A stretch of 64,000 bases of DNA from Shewanella sp. OPT22 (lineage in GTDB: Bacteria; Pseudomonadota; Gammaproteobacteria; Enterobacterales; Shewanellaceae). The translations under genes were made by a program, and so were the position numbers. Every line of letters starts with the position of its first letter. Position 1 is the stretch's first letter. The stretch is taken from assembly GCF_004168585.1 (NCBI RefSeq), contig NZ_PGVH01000056.1, positions 500,576 through 564,575 on the forward strand, read 5' to 3'. This document shows positions 20,201 through 28,477 of this stretch, one piece after another. The notes beneath the pieces are model-generated. The model did not search any database. It saw only the letters and a program-made list of their open reading frames with translations, and was not told the DNA's origin.

Positions 20201-20334
20201 AGTACACTTTTCCCTGTTCTTAGTGTTAGCGATTGATTCCTTTTGAGTTGATCGATATCTTCACCAGACACTGTGTGTTTGAAACTCAACCTTGAACCTG
20301 CTGATAGTTGCTGAACTGAACTTGGAACACCCAT
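17239..20334 (-). CDS. Large orphan helical protein between tkt and metK
   Basis: No family recognised. From the preferred ATG at 20334 (GGGG about 8 bp upstream; the frame extends to 20358) the protein has 1,031 aa. Residues about 10-60 look like beta strands (RLSFKHTVSGEDIDQL, FTVKLEGDALSFKQEG), and 160-230 is a polar linker rich in Ser, Gln and Lys. From about 240 onward it is a long series of 30-40-residue amphipathic helices with Leu- and Pro-marked turns, resembling an alpha-solenoid. No signal peptide or membrane helix is visible. As I recall, metK and tkt are adjacent in Shewanella, so this gene looks inserted. A secreted effector is possible but unproven. Confidence 0.8.
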   Translation of the reverse strand: MGVPSSVQQLSAGSRLSFKHTVSGEDIDQLKRNQSLTLRTGKSVLSSKTFTVKLEGDALSFKQEGLVARVRRFVGVGCAASESEAKVFYAKVLLLTQLAGDSSKENAVYSMRLLKNAVSAADDDKAIEQAFSSDSVSTENLELVKQSYKTKIQSSSTDIKKFHEQQHSKPEQSIRSTWNAKTGIEPHVMYKSSSKKQGQNATFQNERVRSKAQSARSDLLREQTSISDLRAEFTTKVASKLQNHLQINLSISDIRIMRQIINQSPDDVPLSLKNLPKEVLIQIITGDISKEYLENPKSITSSDLQEMKQSSAIKPENALKFLSEFKGQTADSLVLMYELSCQLTGKPQGWEQQIQPKILSHLETFTDGTEAIKKLPEFAQNLICISMVNKAADLPSEDMKLKTLCDAIKLAITCNIDLSDSVSIDTFATLLQREPEIAKQLYDNISGESKKVFRAALSSLIVECKDSVQLGSVVESQKSALKQMEAESANKIMGHLQDCRFAKLSVELYQALPKGAQESTAEIMFSTLLELLPGQGALFSELTHEVKNQFITKQNSAQLQSLINSKSKSFVETMPLIVDCVPELVKGGSNQFYILANACMKSGASLVDVSSMLKTMSHKEKAAACNVVLDQIEKNRTSGDAQVLNEAQKAIIHTVINDGYFELISERWDKMSVKMKSAVLLHEPMLKQKEWNEALLSSNLHDLKLILDELYESSPEQTKENILPLLNYASGDQLVKVNRLLGHYSDDGLKALLTNECIDFIFDNSDMLPLSMSRVMSADKFAHILLTKGSEEASKYFSHVQITPEYFEHLQQAIDKIGGPQVEEARSKLKDSKGINVKAQQTINCYELIGALDPSKAHNIELVVGLIKRNDPDYQKHLPSCAGYLVGGAGEHFKQYLKSKGLSTEQIQKLFVGIRKHYKDSATFVEHMENLLSKESKQALSEKSGKRIKDTIQLLIALSVCQDKLIDYHEKIEELCQQAVALSNDRNIKETADTIAGIGSEFILRSFMSKLSLTKNSLYNSAYLNIDSEQL

Positions 20335-20548
20335 AAAGAACCCCAAAATGTGTTGCACTTCGAGTTCAACTTAGAACTCTTTAAACTTTGTAGTTCTATT
20401 TTATGCTTCTAAACATATGCTGGTGGTTAAGCCAAAATGAAAGATAATTGACGTGATTTAATGACGCTTTTTAACTTTGAATAAACTCAAAGCAATTCAA
20501 TAATGTAACGTAAAGCCAAATTAAAAGATGAAAATTGATTCTAGTTGC

Positions 20549-20572
20549 ACTAGAATAGACGTCTAGATGTCA
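20549..20572. promoter_or_regulatory. MetJ operator upstream of metK
   Basis: A perfect met box AGACGTCT (20557-20564) is followed directly by AGATGTCA (20565-20572, six of eight) and preceded by the weaker ACTAGAAT. The tandem 8-bp phasing is what MetJ dimers need. It lies 77 bp before metK, linking it to the same regulon as metBL and metJ. Confidence 0.88.
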
Positions 20573-20648
20573 AAGCTTCCGTTAAAAGTAAGGTTATTTA
20601 TTTTTACTATTGAAGCTGCGTTAACCCACTTATAGAGACTTCCCAACT

Positions 20649-21800
20649 ATGGCAAAGCACTTGTTTACTTCTGAGTCCGTATCAGAAGGTCATCCAGATA
20701 AAATCGCCGATCAAATTTCAGACGCTGTACTGGATGCGATCCTAGAGCAAGATCCTAAAGCTCGCGTAGCGTGTGAGACTTACGTAAAAACTGGCATGGT
20801 CATGGTTGGCGGTGAAGTAACCACTTCAGCTTGGGTTGATATCGAAGAATTAACACGTAAAACAGTTCGTGAAATTGGTTATACCAGCTCAACAATGGGG
20901 TTTGACGCCGATTCATGCGCTATTCTAAACACTATTGGTAAGCAATCTCCTGATATTAATCAAGGTGTTGATCGTAAAGATCCTAGTGAGCAAGGTGCTG
21001 GTGACCAAGGCTTAATGTTTGGTTATGCAAGCAATGAAACTGATGTTCTGATGCCTGCTCCAATTACTTATTCGCATGCATTAGTGAAACGCCAATCTGA
21101 AGTTCGTAAAGATAGCACATTGCCTTGGTTACGCCCTGATGCAAAAAGCCAAGTAACATTTGCATATGATCAAGGTAAAATTGTAGGAATCGATGCGGTT
21201 GTAATGTCAACTCAACATTCTGAAGATATCAAGCAAGACGATCTTGTTGAAGCAGTAATGGAAACCATCATCAAGCCTGTTTTACCTTCAAAGTGGCTGA
21301 ATAAAGAAACTAAATATTTTATTAACCCTACAGGCCGTTTTGTTATCGGTGGCCCTATGGGTGATTGTGGTCTTACTGGTCGTAAAATTATTGTTGATAC
21401 TTATGGCGGCATGGCTCGTCATGGTGGCGGTGCGTTTTCAGGAAAAGACCCATCAAAAGTTGACCGTAGCGCTGCATATGCTGCGCGTTACGTAGCAAAG
21501 AATATTGTTGCTGCAGGTCTAGCAGAACGCTGTGAAATTCAAGTTTCGTATGCAATCGGTGTCGCTGAGCCTACATCAATCAGTGTTGAAACATTTGGTA
21601 CGGGTAAAGTAGCAGAAGAACTATTGATTGACTTGGTTCGTCGTCACTTCGATTTACGCCCTTATGGTTTGACAGAGATGCTGAACCTTGAGCGCCCTAT
21701 CTATCAAGAAACGGCTGCTTATGGTCACTTTGGTCGTAATCAATTCCCATGGGAAGCGACAGATAAAGCAGAAGCATTAAAAGCGGATGCTGGCTTGTAA
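20649..21800 (+). CDS. metK: S-adenosylmethionine synthetase
   Basis: A 383-aa enzyme that makes S-adenosylmethionine from methionine and ATP, and so also supplies the MetJ corepressor. Signature blocks are the N-terminal [26 protein letters not shown], the hexapeptide GAGDQG (in [15 protein letters not shown]) and the P-loop-like [19 protein letters not shown]. Length equals Escherichia coli MetK. The ribosome binding site is weak. Upstream MetJ boxes indicate repression when SAM is abundant. Confidence 0.98.
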   Translation: MAKHLFTSESVSEGHPDKIADQISDAVLDAILEQDPKARVACETYVKTGMVMVGGEVTTSAWVDIEELTRKTVREIGYTSSTMGFDADSCAILNTIGKQSPDINQGVDRKDPSEQGAGDQGLMFGYASNETDVLMPAPITYSHALVKRQSEVRKDSTLPWLRPDAKSQVTFAYDQGKIVGIDAVVMSTQHSEDIKQDDLVEAVMETIIKPVLPSKWLNKETKYFINPTGRFVIGGPMGDCGLTGRKIIVDTYGGMARHGGGAFSGKDPSKVDRSAAYAARYVAKNIVAAGLAERCEIQVSYAIGVAEPTSISVETFGTGKVAEELLIDLVRRHFDLRPYGLTEMLNLERPIYQETAAYGHFGRNQFPWEATDKAEALKADAGL

Positions 21801-21815
21801 TCATTGATAATCAGT

Positions 21816-21850
21816 AGGGGCTTGAGCGACTATCTTGCCCTTATTTTTTT
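21816..21850 (+). terminator. Probable metK terminator
   Basis: AGGGGC (21816-21821) can pair with GCCCTT (21837-21842, one G-T wobble), followed by TTTTTTT. The loop is long (15 bases), so the structure is modest. It lies just after metK and overlaps the last codons of the convergent orphan gene. Confidence 0.45.
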
Positions 21851-23781
21851 CCATGCTTTGAGTACCATTGAGGTATCAAAGAAACCTCATCAATTTTTAC
21901 TAAAGTCTCTGCGATACTTGTGTTGAAATCTTCGTTATTGCGTTGCTCTAAATGCCTTCTTTCCGACATACAACCTGCAAGTACTGCAGTAACTTTAGGT
22001 TGTTTTGAAATCGAATCACGAAGCTCGCTTTCTTTAATCCCATTCCAAGTAACTCTCAGGCATTCACGAAACTCTTTATAACTCGCTGGACTTTTGAACG
22101 GCAATATCCCAATTTCACAAAGCCTAGCCAGTTCATTAGGAATCTCTGAAGAACTCAATAATTCAATTCGAACAGATATGATATGTGCGAGTAACATCTC
22201 ATTTTCAGGTTCAATTTTATATGCAATATCTAACAGATTTTGTGAAAATTTTTCATCTCCGTTTTTAAGCGTAAACAACATAATACCCGCTAGACCCTTA
22301 ACGTTTATCCAACTTGTGTCAGATCTAAGGCTTTCAGTAATCTCAGGCGATCTTGTTATGCCATATATGTATCGATGAACGCTTCCTCGATTGTCGTCAT
22401 TAACATCTATTAATTGATGAATTGCACAATACTTTAAAAACGCTTTTACTTGCTCTGAAGTAAAATGCCGAGCGTGCTTACTAAGGTGTTCCAGATATAG
22501 CACTAAACACTCTGGGTACTCAGGCTCATACTTCAACGCTCGTAAAATAAAAACCAAGAGGTCTACCCTACCCACATCTGCAATAATGGTTACGAAGTCT
22601 TCTACTTTTACGGTCAGACTGAATTGACTAACAATGACTTCTGTAAGTTTTGAGTTAGAAAGTGAATCGATATGTGATAAGTATCCAGAATCATGACATC
22701 GTTTGAGGAACGTCATCAATTGAGCTGGATTTGTTGTATTTCTGATTGCTTCAATGACTAAAGGCATGCTTCTAAAAACATGAAAGCATTCAAAATCTAT
22801 TCGTTCAAGATCAGCAACTGTTATCTTGTGTTGTTGGTTTTTGCTGTCTACAGCCCTAAAAAATAAATTGCCCATCTCTTCGATACGCCCTCGGCCACTT
22901 TTCGAGCTAGAGCTAAACATGCAATCCCAATGTGCTTGAGAACTAAAAACAAAAAACGATGCAATCCATTTTTTTATTTTTTCACTCTTAATTTCTTTTG
23001 AATCACTGTGCTTAATAGAAGTAGCTTTTGTTACTTTCAAGCTAAGAAGTGAATCTTTATCCCATGATACTATTCCCTCTAATTCACTGTTTAATTGTTG
23101 GAGCACTCTCAGAGGAGAACAATAAAGTTGCGCATAATGCAGAAAGTCGTCCAGTTCTGAAGGCTTAAGCACACCCCAAGCACTGAATAGCCATGTTGAA
23201 GATTTTTTTATGTCTTTGTTTTCCAAGCCCAGCTGATACGCTATTTGATTCTTAAGAAATATTTTTTGGCTCTCACCTACCTTTTTATTTAATTCTTTTT
23301 GCAACAAAAACGAACTGACGCACTCTTCTAAAACTTGATCGTTTACCGACAAAATAATCTCAGACAGGTCATTTTTAGCGGCGTTCAATGTGACTAATAC
23401 GCGCTGTAAATTGCAATCTCTCAACCCAATACCCCCGCGCTCGTGAGGAATATGAGTTATCTGCCTTAAAGCATTTTTTTTATCTTTTAATGGTATCTTT
23501 GAATCAGAGAGCAACTGTTTAACGTCTTCAATTTCTTTTTCTAGACAATCAACAAATCCACCATTAGCGCTATCAATAGCTTTCTCCAGCACATTACTAG
23601 CATCTAATACTAAGGCCGCTAACTCAATATCATCTGAAGCACTTTTTTGGGAAGGGCTGATTTCAGAAAGATTAAGCGTCAATTTGGAACGTTCAATTTC
23701 TTCTAATTTTTCAGGAGCACTATTATATAAAGGGAAAGAACCTTTTATTTTTTCTCTTCCAACGAAAGTTTGCATGAGCAT
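21841..23781 (-). CDS. Orphan 646-aa helical protein
   Basis: No family recognised. The ATG at 23781 has a good ribosome binding site (GAGGT, 7 bp). Residues 1-50 are polar and Ser-rich (LNLSEISPSQKSASDD). The rest is predominantly helical: a coiled-coil-like stretch near 65-110 (EKAIDSANGGFVDCLEKEIEDVKQLL), and from about 340 a series of repeated helices (IDSLSNSKLTEVIVSQF, DLLVFILRALKYEPEYPECLVLYLEHLSKH). No signal peptide, membrane helix or catalytic motif is visible. It is convergent with metK. Its character resembles the 1,031-aa protein on the other side of metK, so the two may belong to one class. Confidence 0.78.
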   Translation of the reverse strand: MLMQTFVGREKIKGSFPLYNSAPEKLEEIERSKLTLNLSEISPSQKSASDDIELAALVLDASNVLEKAIDSANGGFVDCLEKEIEDVKQLLSDSKIPLKDKKNALRQITHIPHERGGIGLRDCNLQRVLVTLNAAKNDLSEIILSVNDQVLEECVSSFLLQKELNKKVGESQKIFLKNQIAYQLGLENKDIKKSSTWLFSAWGVLKPSELDDFLHYAQLYCSPLRVLQQLNSELEGIVSWDKDSLLSLKVTKATSIKHSDSKEIKSEKIKKWIASFFVFSSQAHWDCMFSSSSKSGRGRIEEMGNLFFRAVDSKNQQHKITVADLERIDFECFHVFRSMPLVIEAIRNTTNPAQLMTFLKRCHDSGYLSHIDSLSNSKLTEVIVSQFSLTVKVEDFVTIIADVGRVDLLVFILRALKYEPEYPECLVLYLEHLSKHARHFTSEQVKAFLKYCAIHQLIDVNDDNRGSVHRYIYGITRSPEITESLRSDTSWINVKGLAGIMLFTLKNGDEKFSQNLLDIAYKIEPENEMLLAHIISVRIELLSSSEIPNELARLCEIGILPFKSPASYKEFRECLRVTWNGIKESELRDSISKQPKVTAVLAGCMSERRHLEQRNNEDFNTSIAETLVKIDEVSLIPQWYSKHGKK

Positions 23782-23987
23782 GGCTTACCTCACTTTAAAG
23801 TTTAAGCCGAGGGTATTTTTACTTGAAAATTGTTTTATTCCTGATAGTTACCTTACAATTTATCAAATTTATCAAACTCATTCATTGCCTCAAAATTAAC
23901 CCTTGTTCATAAACAGTTTAAAAAAACTAACCATACATTGTTTGATTTATCTCTTTATTATTTACAGTAATATCCTTTACTCTAGTT

Positions 23988-25238
23988 ATGCCAATATCCG
24001 CTAAAGGAAAGAAACCTTTGAAAGAGTCACAACTGGTTGAACAACTGATCTACCCTCGATATATAGGCTGGCTTTTAAGAATCATTCTTACCTTTTTTGC
24101 AGCAGATACTTTTGGCTTAGACATCACATCAGCGCTCTTAATTCCATTCCTTGTCTTCGAGCTGATATACCTCGCTGCCAGTCACCATTTTTTTCTGAAA
24201 TCGAATAAATTTAATGAGCGCTTATTTTTATTGTTGTTACTCGATAATTCATTTTGGATCATTTGGCTATCGCTCACCGGAGGAGCGACAAATGCCTTTA
24301 TTTCATCGCTGTTAATTCCGATTGCAATCGCCTCTATTGCCTTGCCCAGCTGGAGTGCAATTGCCATTAATATTATCAACTGTTCAGCTTATAGTTTGAT
24401 GCTGTACTTAAAAGAAGAAACCGGGCATATGGCGCATATGGATATGAGTGCGCACTATATTGGTATGTGGCTCAACTTCATTCTTTCTGCACTTGTCATA
24501 AACGTAAGCCTAACGTTAATTAGCCAAAAACTGAGAAAAAGAGACAAGCAATTGAGCTCGTTAAGAGAGTCACAATTACGTCAAGAACAAATCGTCGCAT
24601 TAGGTGCATCTTCAGCACAAATGGCCCATCAACTGGCGACCCCATTGTGCAGTATGCGATTATGGTTAGAAGAGCTCAAAGATGAGCAAAGTGAACAAGC
24701 CATTGAAGAATTGAATAATAGCCTGACTCGTTGCGAACATAGCTTGCAAGAATTAAGGCTTGCGACCGACGCTATTAGGGATGGAAAAGTACATTCCGTT
24801 TCAGTGAAAACCTTCATTGAAGATATTCAACAGAAAACGCAGCTACTCTTGCCTGCCGTTGAAGCAAACTGGTCCTACGGTACAATGACTCACGAAAGCA
24901 TTAATGTTGACCAAGGCGTGCTCCCAGCGATTTTAACGCTGATTGATAATGCCCAAAAGGCGAGCATTACCGGCATTAAAGCACCAAAAGTTGATATTTC
25001 ATCAAGAACAGACGAGCAATATTTATATATCGACATTCGAGATTTTGGCCTTGGTATATCAGATACGGTAAAATCAAACTTAGGAAAACGTTTTATTAAA
25101 AGTTCCAGCGGTCTTGGTGTCGCTTTAGCATTAACACATGCCAGCCTAGACAGAAATGGTGGTCAACTCACATTAGAGCAACATCCTGAAAATGGTTGTA
25201 TTGCTTCAGTAAGGTATCCATTAAGTACAGATGAATAA
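23988..25238 (+). CDS. regB: Redox-sensing histidine kinase, RegB/PrrB type
   Basis: A 416-aa membrane histidine kinase. About six membrane helices occupy residues 25-180. The quinone-site heptapeptide of RegB, usually GGxxNPF, appears as GGATNAF (98-104), with Ala in place of Pro. The H-box is QMAHQLATPL with phospho-acceptor H214. The redox-active RegB cysteine is present in LTRCEHSL (C249). The catalytic domain shows DFGLGISD and SSGLGVALALTHASLDRNGG. RegB autophosphorylates in response to redox state of the quinone pool. It overlaps regA by 8 bp, so the two are coupled. The TonB receptor gene converges on the pair. Confidence 0.93.
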   Translation: MPISAKGKKPLKESQLVEQLIYPRYIGWLLRIILTFFAADTFGLDITSALLIPFLVFELIYLAASHHFFLKSNKFNERLFLLLLLDNSFWIIWLSLTGGATNAFISSLLIPIAIASIALPSWSAIAINIINCSAYSLMLYLKEETGHMAHMDMSAHYIGMWLNFILSALVINVSLTLISQKLRKRDKQLSSLRESQLRQEQIVALGASSAQMAHQLATPLCSMRLWLEELKDEQSEQAIEELNNSLTRCEHSLQELRLATDAIRDGKVHSVSVKTFIEDIQQKTQLLLPAVEANWSYGTMTHESINVDQGVLPAILTLIDNAQKASITGIKAPKVDISSRTDEQYLYIDIRDFGLGISDTVKSNLGKRFIKSSSGLGVALALTHASLDRNGGQLTLEQHPENGCIASVRYPLSTDE

Positions 25239-25758
25239 ATTACTTATTATTGAAGATGACAAAAGTCTCGCACAGGTTTTACAACGACGCCTCAGTTCAC
25301 ATGGCTTTGAGGTAGAAATTTGCCATGAAAAAACTCAAGCTTTATTACTGGCGAGAAAATGGTCTCCGTCTCACATTCTATTAGACATGAAGCTTGACGC
25401 AGATAATGGTTTAAGCTTAATTCAGCCATTAAAGCAGACGGTACCAGAAAGCATCTTAGTGCTACTAACGGGGTTTGCAAGCATCGCTACAGCCGTTGAA
25501 GCCATTCGACTTGGGGCTGATAATTATCTAGCCAAACCTGCTGATACTCAAACCATTCTCCAAGCATTAAATATGGAGGCGACTGAGCTTGAAGAGCTGA
25601 TAGAAGAACAACCCATGTCGACGAAAAGAGTAGAATGGGAACACATACAACAAGTACTGACAGCTAATAACGGTAATGTTTCTGCAACGGCAAGGCAGTT
25701 AGGAATGCACAGAAGAAGCTTACAAAGAAAGCTTGCTAAAAAGCCTTCATCATCATAA
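25231..25758 (+). CDS. regA: Redox response regulator, RegA/PrrA type
   Basis: A 175-aa response regulator. The receiver domain has the acidic pair E8/D9, phospho-acceptor D52 in ILLDMKLDADNG, T80 and K102. A short linker leads to a Fis-type helix-turn-helix at about 149-168 (NVSATARQLGMHRRSLQRKL), nearly identical to the RegA/ActR/PrrA recognition region. It acts with RegB in global redox control of respiration. A DNA site of the RegA type lies upstream of the adjacent TonB receptor gene, a plausible direct target. Confidence 0.94.
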   Translation: MNKLLIIEDDKSLAQVLQRRLSSHGFEVEICHEKTQALLLARKWSPSHILLDMKLDADNGLSLIQPLKQTVPESILVLLTGFASIATAVEAIRLGADNYLAKPADTQTILQALNMEATELEELIEEQPMSTKRVEWEHIQQVLTANNGNVSATARQLGMHRRSLQRKLAKKPSSS

Positions 25759-25782
25759 AAAAAGAGCTGGCTATGCCAGCTC
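25757..25782 (-). terminator. Terminator of the TonB receptor gene
   Basis: GAGCTGGC and GCCAGCTC form a perfect 8-bp stem with a TAT loop, followed on the minus strand by seven T residues. It lies 57 bp past the receptor stop. On the plus strand the stem follows regA directly but has no T-run. Confidence 0.85.
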
Positions 25783-25838
25783 AAGTACAACAGAGGAGCT
25801 TTAAAACCCTCATCAACACAAATGCTTTTGTTAATGCA

Positions 25839-27893
25839 TTACCAACTAATTAATACTGATGCCCAAATTTGACGACCATAACCAGGTAAACGCTCACCTT
25901 GCGCTATCTCTTGTCCCATCACTCGGTTTATGCCGCCCAGATGATCGGCATACTCTTTATCGAGTAAGTTACTGATACCTGCTTTCAGCAGCCAATTATC
26001 ATTTTCATAAGCGGTTAAGATATCAACCACACCATAGCCTGCTGAAGTTTGTTCTTTTTGGATATTCGAAATTTTATCTTGTTTCGCCGCACCTCTAAGT
26101 ACTAGCTGGCTACGCCAAGCATTTTGCTGCCAATTAAGGGCTACTTGACCACTTAGCGGTGCAACACGGTATAAGTTATCTTCAGTGTCAGTACGTTCGC
26201 CGCGAGTATAAGTACCATTCATTGTTAAGCGCCAATCTTCATGTAACTGATAGCTCGCATCGACATCCATACCGTAAAGTTTAGCGTCAGTATTCGCAAA
26301 CATTAATGGATCATCATCGCCCATCATTTTTGCGACCATTTTTGCTTTCATGTCAGTTAACGGTACACCTTGCACATAGCCATCGATTTTTTGCCAAAAT
26401 ACACGCGGGCTAATCGTTAACTTGTCGCCTAGATAATCAAAACCAAAATCAGTTTGGTATGCCGTTTCTAAATCTAGATCAACATCACCAATATAAGTGC
26501 GTCCATCCGCTAAACCACCCGTTGCTTGCATTGGCACCCAAAGGTAACGTTGTTGATAGCTTGGGCTTGATTGTTTACGAGCCACACTTGCACGCCAATT
26601 TACCGTATCACTCTGCTTATAAAGCCACTGAGCAACCAAATCGACACCAAATTGGCTGGTGCTTTTATCTTGAGCATTGAACTTATCCATCAAATATTTG
26701 ATGTTTGGGTTCATCATCGCCATTGAATGGCTGACATCACCGGCATCAAAATTATATTGCTTACCTCGAACACCTAATTTTAATGTATTAGCCCCAAAGT
26801 CTTCGTGCCATTGGCCATACGCACTGATCACTTGGCTTTCAACATCTTTAAAATTATCGACAACCATCATTGGATTGTTAGGGTTAGTAATCAATGAATC
26901 ATGCATGCTTTGTTGATAATCAAGACCAAATTGCCATTGCTCTAACTCAAACGCAATGACAGCATCAATGCCCGTACTGTCAGCACGATTATATCGTGCC
27001 ATCATTGGGCTCATTACAGGACGCAGTAAACTGTTACTCATACCATGGCGGGCATTTTGCCAACCAATATGCCAGTTCATTTGCCCCCAATCGAACTCTG
27101 ATTCACCTGCTGCTTTAACTCTATCTGTATCAATAAAGTCAATATCCATCGGCAATGCAGGACTCGCTGAATCTCCAGTATTGATGCCTTGATAACTTAA
27201 TGTGATTTGATGATTTTGAGTGATTTGATTTAAATATTTAATACCAAATTGTTGTTTGTCATAGACTGATGGCACAATCTCTCTGCCAGCACCATCTTCA
27301 ACTTCGCTGTTCCCTTTATTTTGCTCAACATGCAATAGCAGCGCTTGTGATTTCCAGCCAATATTGGTTAATGCACCCAGTTGTGACTGACTACCATTCG
27401 CAGAATACTGACCTAATAGGTGACTAAAGTTATGTTCAATTTCTGGACCGATAGTATTCACTTTTAAGCTGCCACCAATCGTATCAATACCACTACTCAC
27501 TGGAGCAATACCACGAGTCATTTCAATGGATTCAGTGGTCAACTGGCTGCCATAGCTTAACGGAGCATCCATCGCATTCGGACCTGCGCCAGCTAACGAG
27601 AGTCCATCAACACTGGTCGCAATTTTGTCTCCGTACAAACCACGATATTGAGCAATTTTACTGACTGGACCATTAGCATTAACATTTGCGCCCGGAATCG
27701 ACTTAAGAAGATCGGCCAAATCACTCGTTGGAACCGCATAATTGGGGGTAGCCACAGAGTCAGAGTCTACTCCTGTTTGCTTAGCCACTTGACCTTTAAC
27801 AACAATTACTTCGATTGGATCAGCATCAGCCCAAGAGGCGCCACTGACTGCATACATTGAAATCAACAAACCACTTAAAACGTTCAGACGCAT
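25839..27893 (-). CDS. TonB-dependent receptor, Met-rich, OprC/NosA-like
   Basis: A 684-aa outer-membrane TonB-dependent transporter. A Sec signal peptide ends near SWA-DA and a TonB-box-like IEVIVV follows at about residues 27-32. The plug domain contains LLKSIPGANVNANGPVSKIAQYRGLYGDKI and ends before an Ile-Gly-Gly-Ser segment; the barrel ends in ASVLISW with C-terminal Trp. Met clusters (MSPMMARYN, NPMMVV, MAMMNPN, KMVAKMMGDDDPLMF) resemble copper receptors OprC and NosA, so copper uptake is my best guess, not certain. Upstream DNA carries a RegA-like palindrome and an FNR-like palindrome, suggesting redox control. Confidence 0.88.
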   Translation of the reverse strand: MRLNVLSGLLISMYAVSGASWADADPIEVIVVKGQVAKQTGVDSDSVATPNYAVPTSDLADLLKSIPGANVNANGPVSKIAQYRGLYGDKIATSVDGLSLAGAGPNAMDAPLSYGSQLTTESIEMTRGIAPVSSGIDTIGGSLKVNTIGPEIEHNFSHLLGQYSANGSQSQLGALTNIGWKSQALLLHVEQNKGNSEVEDGAGREIVPSVYDKQQFGIKYLNQITQNHQITLSYQGINTGDSASPALPMDIDFIDTDRVKAAGESEFDWGQMNWHIGWQNARHGMSNSLLRPVMSPMMARYNRADSTGIDAVIAFELEQWQFGLDYQQSMHDSLITNPNNPMMVVDNFKDVESQVISAYGQWHEDFGANTLKLGVRGKQYNFDAGDVSHSMAMMNPNIKYLMDKFNAQDKSTSQFGVDLVAQWLYKQSDTVNWRASVARKQSSPSYQQRYLWVPMQATGGLADGRTYIGDVDLDLETAYQTDFGFDYLGDKLTISPRVFWQKIDGYVQGVPLTDMKAKMVAKMMGDDDPLMFANTDAKLYGMDVDASYQLHEDWRLTMNGTYTRGERTDTEDNLYRVAPLSGQVALNWQQNAWRSQLVLRGAAKQDKISNIQKEQTSAGYGVVDILTAYENDNWLLKAGISNLLDKEYADHLGGINRVMGQEIAQGERLPGYGRQIWASVLISW

Positions 27894-27956
27894 GTTACAA
27901 ACTCCCTAAATATTTGTAGCTGAATTTTGCGCCTACCCTGTCTTTATCACAATACA

Positions 27957-27986
27957 AATGCGACAAAGTGCGACACTATGTCGCAC
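27957..27986. promoter_or_regulatory. RegA/PrrA-like operator upstream of the TonB receptor
   Basis: TGCGAC (27959-27964), TGCGAC (27969-27974) and GTCGCA (27980-27985) form a direct plus inverted repeat; the inner pair has 7-bp arms (GTGCGAC / GTCGCAC) around a 5-bp spacer. As I recall, RegA/PrrA proteins recognise inverted GCGNC and GNCGC half-sites with variable spacing, which this matches. It lies 64-93 bp before the receptor ATG. Control by the adjacent RegBA pair is inferred. Confidence 0.65.
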
Positions 27987-28042
27987 AACTTTTACTTTTA
28001 TAATCAGCCAATTAAGATAATTACAATGAATGAATGGTGAAC

Positions 28043-28056
28043 TTGACAATGGTCAA
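28043..28056. promoter_or_regulatory. FNR/DNR-type palindrome
   Basis: TTGACAATGGTCAA consists of perfect 5-bp arms TTGAC / GTCAA with a 4-bp spacer, close to the FNR consensus TTGAT-N4-ATCAA. It lies 150 bp before the TonB receptor start and 190 bp before the tRNA-Leu gene. The receptor is the more likely target, but the distance is long for direct activation unless the promoter is distal. Confidence 0.45.
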
Positions 28057-28169
28057 TTCAATTTAGAAGTTCTTATAAGATACTGAGCTGCTTTCATTTA
28101 TGAAAATCCATAAAATGACGGATTTTCGGCCGCTTAAACTCATTTTTCACAAAACAGCAATGAAACCAC

Positions 28170-28197
28170 TTGCCATTAGCTAAAGGCTGAGTATAAT
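28170..28197 (+). promoter_or_regulatory. Promoter of tRNA-Leu
   Basis: TTGCCA (28170-28175) and a consensus TATAAT (28192-28197) are separated by 16 bp and lie about 49 bp upstream of the mature tRNA 5' end, a normal leader length for a single tRNA gene. Confidence 0.65.
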
Positions 28198-28245
28198 TCC
28201 GTTCCATTGTTGAGGCTTAATCAGCACAGCAAACTAATCAAAGAT

Positions 28246-28330
28246 GCCGGAGTGGTGGAATTGGTAGACACGACGGATTCAAAATCCGTTTCCTTCGGGA
28301 GTGACGGTTCAAGTCCGTCCTTCGGTACCA
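28246..28330 (+). tRNA. tRNA-Leu (anticodon CAA)
   Basis: An 85-base class II tRNA with encoded CCA. The anticodon stem ACGGA/TCCGT encloses TTCAAAA, giving anticodon CAA, which reads UUG. The extended variable arm (TTCCTTCGGGA region) and the T-loop GTTCAAGTC are those of a leucine tRNA. The acceptor GCCGGAG pairs with CTTCGGT, including a terminal G-T wobble. It has its own promoter and terminator. No attachment-site duplication was noticed around it. Confidence 0.96.
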
Positions 28331-28351
28331 TTTTTTGATTTTCTCTTTTTG

Positions 28352-28383
28352 AGACATAAGCCGACTTTCATGTCGGTTTTTTT
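28352..28383 (+). terminator. Terminator after tRNA-Leu
   Basis: GCCGAC and GTCGGT form a stem with loop TTTCAT, followed by seven T residues, 22 bp past the tRNA CCA end. Outer bases AGACA and TGTCT can extend the structure. Confidence 0.85.
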
Positions 28384-28477
28384 GTGTCTAAAATCTATGA
28401 TTTCTCATATTAATGCTCTATTCAAACCTTCAGTTTTCAGTAAAGTAATTAATATCTTCAATCTTAAGTAACATTCC

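Noticed and set aside
25839-27893. Naming the TonB receptor nosA or oprC outright
   Set aside because: The Met clusters are suggestive, but no nos genes or other copper genes lie nearby and similarity could not be computed; the symbol was left empty.
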